A program made the translations under genes and the position numbers. From contig JANQPB010000006.1 of the NCBI GenBank assembly GCA_028285495.1, positions 124,001 to 188,000 on the forward strand: 64,000 nucleotides of DNA, in the 5' to 3' direction. Below, piece by piece: positions 48,305 to 57,050 of this stretch; the first letter of the stretch is position 1; each line of letters opens with the position of its first letter. This stretch comes from Acidimicrobiales bacterium (GTDB taxonomy: Bacteria > Actinomycetota > Acidimicrobiia > Acidimicrobiales > SZUA-35). A model generated the notes under the pieces. It saw only the letters and a list, made by a program, of their open reading frames with translations. It was not told the origin of the DNA and ran no database searches.

Positions 48305-49122
48305 GCGACCGCATCCAGATCACCCGCGACGGCGGGGTGGCCGACGTCCGGCTCAACCGGCCCGAGAAGATGAACGCACTCGATCCGGACATGTTCGAGG
48401 CGCTCAACCGGAGCGCCGAGGAGTTGGCCGATGACCCGACGCTGCGCTGCGTGGTGCTGTCCGGCGAGGGCAGATCGTTCTGCGCCGGCCTCGACTTCTC
48501 CAGCTTCCAGGCCATGGGCTCCGGCGACCGGCCGGCCCGGTCCGATGACGAGCGCACCGATCCGATCGCCGACACCGGTGGTCGCATCACCCACCGGGGC
48601 CAGCAGGCCGTCTACGGCTGGACCGAGCTGCCGGTCCCGGTCATCGCCGCGGTCCACGGCCACGCCCTCGGCGGCGGCATCCAGCTCGCCCTCGGCGCCG
48701 ACATCCGCTTCGTCCACCCCGAGGCAAAGCTCTCGGTCCTCGAGATCCGCTGGGGCCTGATCCCGGACATGACGGGCACCCAGGCCCTGGTCAACCTGGT
48801 CGGGCTCGACGTGGCCAAGGAGCTGACGTTCACCGGCCGGATGGTGTCGGGCGCCGAGGCCGTCGAGCTCGGGCTCTGCACCCACCTGTCCGACGACCCG
48901 AGGGCCGACGCCCTCGCCCTGGCCACCGAGATCGCCGCCAAGTCGCCCCATGCGGTCCGGGCGGCCAAGCGACTGTTCAACGCCGCGCCGAAGCAGTCGA
49001 CCGCCGAGGGCTTCGCCAGCGAGCGCCGGGAGATCGGCGCCCTGATCGGCTCACCGAATCAGGTCGAGCAGGTCACGGCGTTCTTCGAGAAACGCGAGCC
49101 GAGCTTCATCGACCCGGCGTAG
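48301..49122 (+). CDS. Crotonase-family protein (enoyl-CoA hydratase/isomerase)
   Basis: 273 residues from ATG 48301 (track start 48247 is too early). Oxyanion-hole segments GRSFCAGLDFSS and HGHALGGGIQLALGADIRF are present, as is EIRWGLIPDMTGTQAL whose Asp/Glu region carries the catalytic acid in hydratases. Acts on acyl-CoA, with hydratase or isomerase activity uncertain. Coupled to the DUF5522 gene. Its last 17 bp overlap the converging GDPD gene. Confidence 0.88.
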   Translation: MSDRIQITRDGGVADVRLNRPEKMNALDPDMFEALNRSAEELADDPTLRCVVLSGEGRSFCAGLDFSSFQAMGSGDRPARSDDERTDPIADTGGRITHRGQQAVYGWTELPVPVIAAVHGHALGGGIQLALGADIRFVHPEAKLSVLEIRWGLIPDMTGTQALVNLVGLDVAKELTFTGRMVSGAEAVELGLCTHLSDDPRADALALATEIAAKSPHAVRAAKRLFNAAPKQSTAEGFASERREIGALIGSPNQVEQVTAFFEKREPSFIDPA

Positions 49123-49864
49123 CGCCCCGCTCGGCCAGCACCTCGGCCAGCAGCTCGATCTCGTCGCTGATGATGGCGTCGGCCCCGGCGTCGAGCAGCC
49201 GCACCATCTCGGCCCGGTCGTTGACCGTCCAGTAGTGGACCTGGAGGCCCATCGCCTGCAGCCGGCGGATGAGCCACGCCGACGACAACGACACGGGCCC
49301 GAGCCGGGGCGGGATCTGGACACAGCCGTAGGGCGCCCGCAGCTCCCGCCCGGTCACCGCCGCCAGCAGCACCCGCCCGACCCCCGTCGGGCCCGGTGAC
49401 GTGCAGAGCCCGGGGCCGAGGGCCTCCCGGACCCGGGCCACCCGACGCTCGGAGAAGGCGCCGATGCACACCCGACCGACCGCATCGTGCGACCGCAGCA
49501 CCTCGACGAGGGGCTCGACGGCGTCGTCGGCCTTCGGGTCGATGTTGAAGCGGGCGTCCGGGAAGGCGTCGAGCAGATCGACGAGGCGTGGGATGTGGTG
49601 CCCGTCGCCGAGGTCGATCTCGCACAGCTCGGCCCAGGTCAGATCGGCGATCCGGCCGCGTCGCTCGGCGACCCGGCCGAGGTCGCCGTCGTGGAACGCC
49701 ACCAGCTCACCGTCTGCGGTTCGGTGGACGTCGGTCTCGAGGTGGGCGTAGCCGAGCTCCGCGGCCCGGGCGAACGCAGCGATGGTGTTCTCGGGGGCGG
49801 CTCCCCGGCCTCCCCGGTGGGCCAGGCCGAACGGGGTCTCCACGTCGAGAAACGACCAACCCAT
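49106..49864 (-). CDS. Glycerophosphodiester phosphodiesterase family protein
   Basis: 252 residues from ATG 49864 (MGWSFLDVETPFGLAHRGGRG); the longer track ORF from 50233 is spurious upstream. GDPD motifs: LAHRGGRGAAPENTIAAF, HLETDVHRTADGELVAFHD (metal-binding ExD and HD) and a C-terminal DGADAIISDEIELL. Releases glycerol 3-phosphate from phosphodiesters; no signal peptide, so cytoplasmic. The leaderless -10 TACGGT lies 7 nt before the ATG. Confidence 0.9.
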   Translation of the reverse strand: MGWSFLDVETPFGLAHRGGRGAAPENTIAAFARAAELGYAHLETDVHRTADGELVAFHDGDLGRVAERRGRIADLTWAELCEIDLGDGHHIPRLVDLLDAFPDARFNIDPKADDAVEPLVEVLRSHDAVGRVCIGAFSERRVARVREALGPGLCTSPGPTGVGRVLLAAVTGRELRAPYGCVQIPPRLGPVSLSSAWLIRRLQAMGLQVHYWTVNDRAEMVRLLDAGADAIISDEIELLAEVLAERGATPGR

Positions 49865-49871
49865 CGGCCAG

Positions 49872-49877
49872 ACCGTA
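49872..49877 (-). promoter_or_regulatory. -10 hexamer TACGGT of a leaderless gene
   Basis: TACGGT (49877-49872) is 7 nt before ATG 49864. Same sequence and spacing as at 46006-46011. Confidence 0.6.
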
Positions 49878-50033
49878 GCAGGGGGCTGCCGACCCGGGCC
49901 GCGGCGGCGCAAGGGTGGAGCCGTCGCCCCGGTCTGGGTAGCGTCGAAGGACCAGCCACCACCACGAGCTGGCGACCCGTGAGGAGAGCCCGGTGAGGAA
50001 TCCCCGTGACGACAATCCCGTGAGTCGAGCGAC

Positions 50034-50810
50034 GTGAGCGGGACGGTCCGGTTGGAGCGGCGGGGCCACGTCGGCACCGTGCTGTTCGACCACCAGGCCA
50101 GGCGCAACGCCATCACGGTCGACATGTGGGAGGCGGTTCCCGAGGTCTGCGCCCGGCTCGACGCCGACGACGACGTCCACGTCGTCGTGCTCAGGGGAGC
50201 CGGCACGACGGCGTTCGTCGCCGGGGCCGACATCTCACAATTCGAGCAGCGGCGGCCAGGAGGCGACGGCTACGACACGATCACGGCCAGGGCCCTCGAG
50301 GCCATCGAGCACCTCGCGAAGCCGGTGGTGGCGATGATCCACGGCTACTGCATCGGTGGTGGCCTGGCCATCGCCGCTGCGGCCGACATCCGGTACGCGG
50401 CCGACGACGCCTTCTTCGGCCTGCCCCCGGCCCGGCTCGGCATCGGCTACAGCCCGGCCGGGATCGGCAAGCTCGTCGATCTCCTCGGCCCGTCGGTCAC
50501 CAAGGAGATCATCTACACCGCCGAGTGGTACGACGCAGCCACGGCGCTCCGGTGGGGACTCGTCAACAAGGTCCTGCCGGCCGACGAGCTGGAGGACTTC
50601 GTCAACGACCAGGCGGCGATCATGGCCACTCGGGCCCCGCTCAGCCAGCGGGCGGCCAAGCTGGCGGTGGCCGACCACCTGCGCCGGCCCGAGCACCGCC
50701 GGCCGGACGAGGTGGCGGCGGCGGTCGCCGCCTGCGCCCGCTCGGACGACTACGCCGAGGGCGTCCGTGCCTTCATGGAGAAGCGACCCCCGGTGTTCCG
50801 GGGCCGCTAG
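50034..50810 (+). CDS. Crotonase-family protein (enoyl-CoA hydratase/isomerase)
   Basis: 258 residues, GTG 50034. Oxyanion-hole parts TAFVAGADISQFE and HGYCIGGGLAIAAAADIRY; the catalytic region reads FGLPPARLGIGYSPAGIGKLVDLLG, in which the Glu of true hydratases is replaced by Pro/Ala, so another crotonase reaction is possible. The upstream sequence has several GTGAG stretches and no strong RBS. Ends 20 bp before the SirB1-like gene. Confidence 0.85.
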   Translation: MSGTVRLERRGHVGTVLFDHQARRNAITVDMWEAVPEVCARLDADDDVHVVVLRGAGTTAFVAGADISQFEQRRPGGDGYDTITARALEAIEHLAKPVVAMIHGYCIGGGLAIAAAADIRYAADDAFFGLPPARLGIGYSPAGIGKLVDLLGPSVTKEIIYTAEWYDAATALRWGLVNKVLPADELEDFVNDQAAIMATRAPLSQRAAKLAVADHLRRPEHRRPDEVAAAVAACARSDDYAEGVRAFMEKRPPVFRGR

Positions 50811-50830
50811 CCGGTGGTGGGGCGCCAGCG

Positions 50831-51610
50831 ATGAGCGACCGGGCCGACCGTCTCGACCGCCTCCTGCGGGACCCGCAGGCGACCCTCGATCGGGTCCTGG
50901 CCGTGGTGGCGTCGGTCGACGAGGACGAGCCGCCGACCGAGGAATCGGTCGTCGCCGCCATCGACGAGCTGGCCGCTGGCTGCCCGACCGGCGACGGGGC
51001 GCCCGGCGTCCTCGCCCACCTCTTCGAGCACCTCGGCTTCGTGGCCAACCGCAACGACTACTACGACCCGTCGAACTCCCTGATCCACCGGGTCGTCGAG
51101 CGACGTCGCGGCATCCCGCTCAGCCTGGCTGCGGTGGCGGCCGAGGTCGCCCGCCGCCACGGCATCAAGCTGCAGCCGGTCGGCATGCCCGGTCACGTCC
51201 TCCTCGGTGACGGTGGCGCCGACTGGTGGTACGACCCGTTCGCCGGCGGCGCCCCCGTCGACCTCGACGGGTGCAGGCGGATCCTGGCCGGGCTCGACCC
51301 GACGGCGACGCTCGACCCGACGATGCTGGCCCCGATGAGCAACGCCGCGGTGGCCGTGAGGACCCTCAACAACCTGCGCGTTGCCTACGCCAGCCGGGGC
51401 ATGGCCAACCGGCTGGTTCCGGTGATGGAGCTGCGGGCCAGCCTGCCGAGCGGGACCCTGGCCGACCGCCACGAGCTGGCCCGCCTGCTGGCCGGGCTCG
51501 GCCGGGTCGAGCAGGCGGCGTCCGCCTTCGACCAGCTGGCCGAGCTCGACCCGGACCAGCAGGCGGCCCACCGGGCCAGGGCCCGAGCGCTCCGCGCCCG
51601 CCTCAACTGA
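50831..51610 (+). CDS. SirB1-family transglutaminase-like / TPR protein
   Basis: 259 residues from ATG 50831 (MSDRADRLDRLLRDPQ). The segment NSLIHRVVERRRGIPLSLAAVAAEVARRHGIKLQPVGMPGHVLL is the SirB1-family core, a transglutaminase-like fold whose catalytic Cys is usually lost. The C-terminal RHELARLLAGLGRVEQAASAFDQLAELDPDQQAA is a TPR-like pair. Function in actinobacteria is unknown; in other bacteria the family is linked to secretion or modification of partner proteins. Confidence 0.85.
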   Translation: MSDRADRLDRLLRDPQATLDRVLAVVASVDEDEPPTEESVVAAIDELAAGCPTGDGAPGVLAHLFEHLGFVANRNDYYDPSNSLIHRVVERRRGIPLSLAAVAAEVARRHGIKLQPVGMPGHVLLGDGGADWWYDPFAGGAPVDLDGCRRILAGLDPTATLDPTMLAPMSNAAVAVRTLNNLRVAYASRGMANRLVPVMELRASLPSGTLADRHELARLLAGLGRVEQAASAFDQLAELDPDQQAAHRARARALRARLN

Positions 51611-51722
51611 CCCGGATCGCCGGACCCGCCCGGCCCGACCGGCGGTCGATGCGGGTGGCGACACTACCCTGACCGGTGCCGGGCCAGCCCGGCGCCGAGC
51701 GAGCCGACAGGACGGAGCAACG

Positions 51723-52322
51723 GTGATCGACCGCGAGATCAAGCGCAGCCTGGGTCAGATGATCAAGGGGGTGCAGGTGGTGGCGGCCCACCACGACGGC
51801 CAGACCCGGGCCTACACGTCCCACTGGGTCTCCCAGATCTCGTTCGACGAACCGATCGTGATGGCCTCGGTCAGCCCGAAGCACGACACCTACCCGCTGA
51901 TGGTGGCCTCGGGCCGGTTCACCGTGTCGCTGCTGGCCGCCGACCAGATCCGGGAGGGCCAGTACTTCTCCTACCCGGGCCGCAAGTTCAAGTACGTCGC
52001 CCCCGAGTTCGTCGAGCTCGACGAGCAGAACCGGCCGATCGTGCCGAACTCGATCGCCTGGTTGTTCTGCGAGACCTTCGACCGCATCGAGCGCTTCGAC
52101 CACGACCTGTTCCTGGCCACGGTGACCGAGGTCCGTGAGGGCCGGCTCGGCGAACCGCCTCTGCTGTACTCGGCCAGGCACGGCTGGCGGGTCACCGGCG
52201 ACAACGCCAGGGAGAAGGGGAAGTCGGTTCGCGACGAGCTCCTGGCCCGGGTGGCCGAAGCGGAGGAGGCGGGCGACGTGCCGGTCGAATCGGCCGTCGA
52301 GGTCGCCGGCGCCGACGAGTGA
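51723..52322 (+). CDS. Flavin reductase family protein (FMN-binding split barrel)
   Basis: 199 residues from GTG 51723 with GGAG 5-6 nt upstream. MIDREIKRSLGQMIKGVQVVAAHHDGQTRAYTSHWVSQISFDEPIVMASV and YPLMVASGRFTVSLLA follow the split-barrel flavin reductase fold. Such proteins supply reduced FMN to monooxygenases or act on small substrates. An LLM oxidoreductase and an acyl-CoA-dehydrogenase-like protein exist in the window but are not adjacent. C-terminus is acidic and disordered. Confidence 0.85.
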   Translation: MIDREIKRSLGQMIKGVQVVAAHHDGQTRAYTSHWVSQISFDEPIVMASVSPKHDTYPLMVASGRFTVSLLAADQIREGQYFSYPGRKFKYVAPEFVELDEQNRPIVPNSIAWLFCETFDRIERFDHDLFLATVTEVREGRLGEPPLLYSARHGWRVTGDNAREKGKSVRDELLARVAEAEEAGDVPVESAVEVAGADE

Positions 52323-52349
52323 GCCGATCGGCCGGAAGCCGATCGTCGA

Positions 52350-52937
52350 TCAGGCCCCGTCGATGGCCCGCAGGTGGGCCACCTCGTTGAGGCTCACCAC
52401 CGACCGCTCACCGGACGAGGCGGCCATGAAGCGGTGGATCGAGGTGTAGATCGGCTCGAAGAACATCTCCGGCGCGAGGCCGAGCACCCTGCAGGCCCAC
52501 ATGTTGATCACCCCGCCGTGGCAGACGACGGCGATGCGGTGACCCCGGTGATCGGCGATCAACGCCTCCAGGCTGTCGACCACGGTCGAGGCGAACGCCG
52601 ATCGGTCCTCGGCCAGCTCGCCCTGCAGGTAGCGACGCCACCGCTCCTTGTCGGCCTTCAGGTCCTCCATCGGGATGTAGTGGTCGGCGTCGGCGTCGAA
52701 CTCCTGCACGCCGTCGACGACGCCAGCGGTGAGGCCGAGGCGGGACTCGAGCGGAGCCGAGGTCTGGCGGGCCCGAGCCATCGGGCTGGTGTAGACCGCG
52801 TCGAAGGTCTCGGCGGCCAGCCACTCGGCCATCAGGTCGGCCTGCCGGTGACCGAGATCGGTCAGATCGGGATCGGCCGGTCGTCCGGCGTCTTCGATGC
52901 GTTCGGGGCGGGCGTGGCGAATCAGGACGAGCTCCAT
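52350..52937 (-). CDS. Histidine phosphatase family protein
   Basis: 195 residues. Catalytic RHAR in MELVLIRHARPERIEDAGRP and the second His in IAVVCHGGVINMWACRVLG, with DLTDLGHRQADLMAEWL and VYTSPMARARQTS between. Phosphoglycerate-mutase-like phosphatase; substrate unknown. TAGGGT (52952-52947) lies 9 nt before the ATG and may be the -10. Confidence 0.9.
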   Translation of the reverse strand: MELVLIRHARPERIEDAGRPADPDLTDLGHRQADLMAEWLAAETFDAVYTSPMARARQTSAPLESRLGLTAGVVDGVQEFDADADHYIPMEDLKADKERWRRYLQGELAEDRSAFASTVVDSLEALIADHRGHRIAVVCHGGVINMWACRVLGLAPEMFFEPIYTSIHRFMAASSGERSVVSLNEVAHLRAIDGA

Positions 52938-53129
52938 CGACCGCCGACCCTACCGTCTCGGGCCGGCCCGACCGGAATCGTCGCAACCGTCCTGGCCTGG
53001 GGTTTCTCGCCCGCAGCCGGCGACCCGCCCTTGACCGTGCCGGGCGGCGGCCGATGGGAGGGGCGGAGGTGTCACGATGTTCCTGCCGATCACGCCGACG
53101 AACGGCCGTCCGCGGACCCGCCCGCTGGC

Positions 53130-53135
53130 TAGCAT
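53130..53135 (+). promoter_or_regulatory. -10 hexamer TAGCAT of leaderless pyk
   Basis: TAGCAT lies 7 nt before GTG 53143. It sets the start at VKRRTKIIATIGP rather than the upstream ATGs in the track. Confidence 0.6.
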
Positions 53136-53142
53136 GAGGTCC

Positions 53143-54579
53143 GTGAAGCGTCGTACGAAGATCATCGCCACCATCGGCCCGTCGTGTGCCGACGAGTCCA
53201 CCATGAAGGCCATGGTCGAGGCCGGCATGGACGTCGCCCGCCTCAACCTGTCCCACGGCGTGCTCGAGGAGCACATCGAGCGTCTCGGCCATCTGCGCCG
53301 CATCGCCGATGCGGTCGGCCGTCCCGTCGGCGTGATGGCCGATCTGCCCGGTCCGAAGGTCCGCCTCGGGAGCTTCCAGGAGCCGATCAACCTCCACATC
53401 AACGACGAGATCCTGCTGCAGCCCGGCGACACGGCCGCCGAGTTCAGCCAGGCCGGACGGTTCATCGTCGGCTACGAGTCGCTGCTGACCGACATCTACA
53501 AGGGTGACCGCCTGGCCATCGGTGACGGCTCGATCGTGCTCGAGGTGATCGACCACGCCGGCGATGCGCTCCAGGCCAAGGTCCTGTTCGGCGGGGCCGT
53601 CCAGGGCCGTCCCGGCTTCCACATCCCGTCTGACCGCCTCAAGCTCACCACGCCGACGACCGAGGACCTGCGGCTGCTCGACGCCATGGTCGAGGCCGAC
53701 ATCGACATGGTCGCCCTGTCGTTCGTCCGCTCCGCCCACGACGTCCGCCGCATCGGCCTCGAACCGGCGCCCCGGGGCCCGCTCGTCGTGGCCAAGATCG
53801 AGACCAGGGCTGCGGTCGAGAACCTGGACGGCATCATCGCCGAGGCCGGCGCGGTCATGGTCGCCCGTGGCGATCTCGGCACCGAGTGCAGCATCCAGGA
53901 CCTGCCCCACCTGCAGAAGTCGATCATCGCCCGCTGCATCGCCCTCGGCCGGCCGGCGATCACCGCAACCCAGATGCTCGAGTCGATGATCTCGGCCCCC
54001 CAGCCGACGCGGGCCGAGGCATCCGACGTCGCCAACGCCGTGTTCGACGGCACGAGCGCGGTGATGCTGTCGGCCGAGACCGCCATCGGGCGTGATCCCG
54101 CCCACGTCGTCGCCACGATGGCCAGCATCGCCCACAAGGCCGACCAGGAGTTCGACTACGAGCGTTGGGGCCACCAGATCCGCCGCGACCACCTGTCCGA
54201 GCGCCAGGCCGGCGATCTGGCGGTGACCGACACGATGACGCTGGCCACCTGGCAGGCGTCGCAGCAGATCGAGCCGACGGCCATCTGCTGCATCTCCCGG
54301 TCCGGCTTCACCGTCCGGGCGATCGCCCGGTTCCGACCCGAGGCCCCGATCCTCGGCTTCAGCCCTGAAGACCGCACCGTCCGTCAGCTGACGATGAGCT
54401 GGGGGGCGATGCCGATCAAGATCGATCGGATCGACGACAACCTGACGACGGTGCACAACGTGCTCGAGCTGGCCAAGGCCCAGGGCCACATCCGGTCGGG
54501 CGACATCGTCGCCGTGCTCGGCGGCAGCACGGGCAGCGTCGCCGCCACCGACACGTTGCGCATGGTTCGGTGCCCGTGA
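53143..54579 (+). CDS. pyk: Pyruvate kinase
   Basis: 478 residues from GTG 53143 (VKRRTKIIATIGPSC), giving the usual length. Signature parts: GMDVARLNLSHG, ADLPGPKVRLG, the catalytic Lys stretch VVAKIETRAAVENLD, VARGDLGTE and ITATQMLESMI; the C-terminal allosteric domain ends HIRSGDIVAVLGG. Transfers phosphate from PEP to ADP. The gene is solitary and leaderless, with no glycolytic neighbour. Confidence 0.96.
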   Translation: MKRRTKIIATIGPSCADESTMKAMVEAGMDVARLNLSHGVLEEHIERLGHLRRIADAVGRPVGVMADLPGPKVRLGSFQEPINLHINDEILLQPGDTAAEFSQAGRFIVGYESLLTDIYKGDRLAIGDGSIVLEVIDHAGDALQAKVLFGGAVQGRPGFHIPSDRLKLTTPTTEDLRLLDAMVEADIDMVALSFVRSAHDVRRIGLEPAPRGPLVVAKIETRAAVENLDGIIAEAGAVMVARGDLGTECSIQDLPHLQKSIIARCIALGRPAITATQMLESMISAPQPTRAEASDVANAVFDGTSAVMLSAETAIGRDPAHVVATMASIAHKADQEFDYERWGHQIRRDHLSERQAGDLAVTDTMTLATWQASQQIEPTAICCISRSGFTVRAIARFRPEAPILGFSPEDRTVRQLTMSWGAMPIKIDRIDDNLTTVHNVLELAKAQGHIRSGDIVAVLGGSTGSVAATDTLRMVRCP

Positions 54580-54631
54580 CTCAACCCGCTCCGGTCGGCC
54601 GACCCGGTCGGCCCGTTCGCTGAGGTCGGCG

Positions 54632-55696
54632 GTGGCGCCGACCAACGGTGGGGGAGCGGTGAACGGCCTCTGGTCGACCTCCGTCGCCCGGGTGCGGCGC
54701 CGGCTCGGTCGCAACCGGGTGGCGTTCGTGCTGTCCGGAGGCGGCAACCTCGGGGCCGTGCAGGTCGGCATGCTGCGGGCCCTGGCCGAGGCCGGGGTCG
54801 TGCCCGACCTGATCGTCGGCTGCTCGGTCGGGGCCATCAACGGCGCCGCCTTCGCCGCCGAGCCGAACCTGGCCGGCGTCGAGCGCCTCGATCGGATCTG
54901 GCGCCGGATCGCCGACGGTGATCCGGACCTGATGCCGTCCCGCCGCCTGCCGGTGCTGGCCCAGATGGCCAGGCGGGGACCCTCGCTCCACGATCCGGGC
55001 CCGCTGGTCGAGCTGCTCGACGAGGAGCTGCCAACCCGGACCTTCTCGGGCCTCCGGGTGCCGTTCACCTGCGTGGCCACCGACATCGACACGGCAAGCG
55101 AGCACTGGTTCGACTCGGGCCGGCTCCTGCCTGCGCTGCTGGCCTCGGCCGCCCTCCCGGTCGTCTACCCGGCCGTCGAGCACGGTCCCCGCACGCTCAT
55201 CGATGGCGGGGTGCTCAACGAGATCCACGCCGTCCGAGCCTTCGAGCTCGGGGCGACCGAGATCTACGTGCTGCACGTCGGCCACCTCGAGAGCCGCGAG
55301 TTCGACATCCAGCGCCCGGTCGACGGCGCGGTCCGGGCCTACTGGACCGCTCGCCGCTACCGGATGGAGGACGACCTCCGTCGGATCGCAGCCCGGTGCA
55401 CCGTGCACCGGCTCCCCGCGGGCAGCAATCCTCGCCTGCGGTTCGACGACTTCTCGCAGGCCGGCGAGCTGGCCGACCGGGCCTACCGGGCGTGCACCCA
55501 GTACCTCCGCACCGGCCTGTCGCCGGTCCCGGTCTCCGGTCCGATCTCCGAGCCGGCAGCCGAGCCGTCGTGGTCCGACGATGCGGTCGCACTCGGCGCC
55601 GCCGCGCTCGATCTCGGCTCCGACGATCCGCCGGAGACGCCGTCGTCGGGTCGCCGCGACGCCCGAGCGGTGCTTCGCCGACGCAGCGATTCGTGA
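54632..55696 (+). CDS. Patatin-like phospholipase
   Basis: 354 residues from GTG 54632 with GAGG 6 nt upstream (GTG 54659 is an alternative). The oxyanion loop FVLSGGGNLGAVQVGML, nucleophile elbow GCSVGAINGAAF and the Asp of the dyad in LIDGGVLNEI are clear. Acyl hydrolase of membrane or storage lipids, cytoplasmic or membrane peripheral. The last 60 residues are disordered and Ser/Asp-rich. 50 bp after pyk on the same strand. Confidence 0.9.
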   Translation: MAPTNGGGAVNGLWSTSVARVRRRLGRNRVAFVLSGGGNLGAVQVGMLRALAEAGVVPDLIVGCSVGAINGAAFAAEPNLAGVERLDRIWRRIADGDPDLMPSRRLPVLAQMARRGPSLHDPGPLVELLDEELPTRTFSGLRVPFTCVATDIDTASEHWFDSGRLLPALLASAALPVVYPAVEHGPRTLIDGGVLNEIHAVRAFELGATEIYVLHVGHLESREFDIQRPVDGAVRAYWTARRYRMEDDLRRIAARCTVHRLPAGSNPRLRFDDFSQAGELADRAYRACTQYLRTGLSPVPVSGPISEPAAEPSWSDDAVALGAAALDLGSDDPPETPSSGRRDARAVLRRRSDS

Positions 55697-55778
55697 CCGG
55701 CGCCGGGGTTTCGGGCCGTGTGACGGCCGGGCCACAATGGGGCCTCGGACGGGTGAGCTGCAAGCGGCCCGATCACCG

Positions 55779-55855
55779 CCGGCCCCCCGGCCGGCCAGAC
55801 AATCTCCGGCCCCCGGCCGGCCAGACGATCTCCGGCCCCCGGCCGGCCAGACAAT
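55779..55855 (+). repeat. 26-bp tandem repeat before the DUF3151 gene
   Basis: Three units of CCGGCCCCCGGCCGGCCAGAC plus RATCT at 55779-55805 (27 bp), 55806-55831 and 55832-55855. Each holds CCGGCCGG-type palindromes. The last unit ends 9 bp before the DUF3151 ATG, so it lies in the 5' leader or the promoter. Confidence 0.9.
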
Positions 55856-55864
55856 GAGGTCCCG

Positions 55865-56308
55865 ATGTCGAACATCAACCTGACCGCAAGCGGCCCGCCC
55901 GAGACGGTGCTGGACGTCGAGCCGGCCGACGCCCTGGAACGGCTGGCCGCCGCCCTCGAGCTCACCGGTGACGCCCGCCGGGACGCGGTCGCCGCCGTCG
56001 TGGCCGACCACCCCCGCTTCCTCGACGGCTGGGCCCGGCTCGGTGACCTGGCCCGAGACCCCATCGAGGCGTACGCCGCCTACCGGGTCGGCTACCACCG
56101 GGGCCTCGACCGGCTCCGCCAGAACGGCTGGCGGGGGTCGGGGTACGTGCGGTGGAGCCACGCCCCCAATCAGGGGTTCCTCCGGGCCCTCGACGGGCTG
56201 CGGCGGATGGCGGCGGAGATCGGTGAGGAGGACGAGCGGGACCGGTGCCACGTGTTCCTGCACCAGCTCGATCCCGAGTGGGATCCCGCCAACGTCGGGC
56301 GGGGGTGA
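55865..56308 (+). CDS. DUF3151 protein
   Basis: 147 residues. GAGGTCCCG precedes the ATG. The body LDGWARLGDLARDPIEAYAAYRVGYHRGLDRLRQNGWRGSGYVRWSHAPNQGFLRAL is the DUF3151 pattern, a family confined largely to actinobacteria and of unknown function. Alpha-helical, soluble, acidic end. The stop overlaps the mobA GTG (GTGA), so they are coupled. The leader contains the 26-bp repeat array. Confidence 0.9.
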   Translation: MSNINLTASGPPETVLDVEPADALERLAAALELTGDARRDAVAAVVADHPRFLDGWARLGDLARDPIEAYAAYRVGYHRGLDRLRQNGWRGSGYVRWSHAPNQGFLRALDGLRRMAAEIGEEDERDRCHVFLHQLDPEWDPANVGRG

Positions 56309-56913
56309 CGGCGGCGACGCCATCCGCCGGCCGGCCGCCGCCGGCCTGGGGTGAGGCGCTGGTCGGCGCGGTGCTGTGTGGAGGCCGGTCGAGCCGGTTC
56401 GGCGCGGACAAGGCGTTGGCTCCGTTCGGCTCGTCCACGGTCGGCGACCGGGTGGTGACCGCGCTCCGCGACGCCGGTGTCGACCCCGTTGCCGCGATCG
56501 GCGGCACCGCCGGTGACGGGCTCGGTCTGCCGACGATCGCCGACCGGCGACCGGGGGAGGGGCCGCTCGCCGGCCTGGCCACCGCCCTGGTCTGGGCCAG
56601 GACGGGCTGGGTGGTGGTCGTGCCCTGCGACCTCCCGCTCCTCGACTCGGCCCACGTGGCCGCACTGCTGGCACCGGGGCCCGAATCGGACCGCCCGATC
56701 GTCGCCACCGTCGACGGCGTGCCGAAGGTCTCGCTGGCGGTCTGGCCGACCTCGTGCGCTCGGGTGGCCCTCCGGCTGCTCGACGACGACGAGCGCCGAT
56801 TCCGGGCCGTGCTCGACGAGGTCGCCTGGCGGGGCGTCGAGGTCCCGCCCGAGGCGGTGGCCGACGCCGACACCCCCGAGGAGCTGGCCCGGCTCGAGGC
56901 CGGCGGGCGCTGA
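56305..56913 (+). CDS. mobA: Molybdenum cofactor guanylyltransferase
   Basis: 202 residues from GTG 56305; the track start at 56245 reads back into the DUF3151 gene. GTP-binding loop AVLCGGRSSRFGADKALAPF, then PGEGPLAGLATAL and VPCDLPLLDSAHV with the Mg2+-binding Asp. Transfers GMP from GTP to molybdopterin (bis-MGD route). Coupled to the DUF3151 gene, whose link to molybdenum is unknown. No molybdoenzyme is in the window. Confidence 0.88.
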   Translation: MTAATPSAGRPPPAWGEALVGAVLCGGRSSRFGADKALAPFGSSTVGDRVVTALRDAGVDPVAAIGGTAGDGLGLPTIADRRPGEGPLAGLATALVWARTGWVVVVPCDLPLLDSAHVAALLAPGPESDRPIVATVDGVPKVSLAVWPTSCARVALRLLDDDERRFRAVLDEVAWRGVEVPPEAVADADTPEELARLEAGGR

Positions 56914-57050
56914 GGTGTTCTGGTAGTCTTGGTTCCTCGCGAACTCGGGCCCCGATCCGACCGGCCGTATCGCCGACCGGAGCACCGGTTGATCACGGGG
57001 ACCACCGAGCTACCCAGCCGGTCGCTTCCTCCGAGTTCCGCCCTTTTCAC

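Noticed and set aside
52408-55092. 894-residue minus-strand ORF
   Set aside because: Covers pyruvate kinase in antisense; only its end coincides with the phosphatase region, in another frame.
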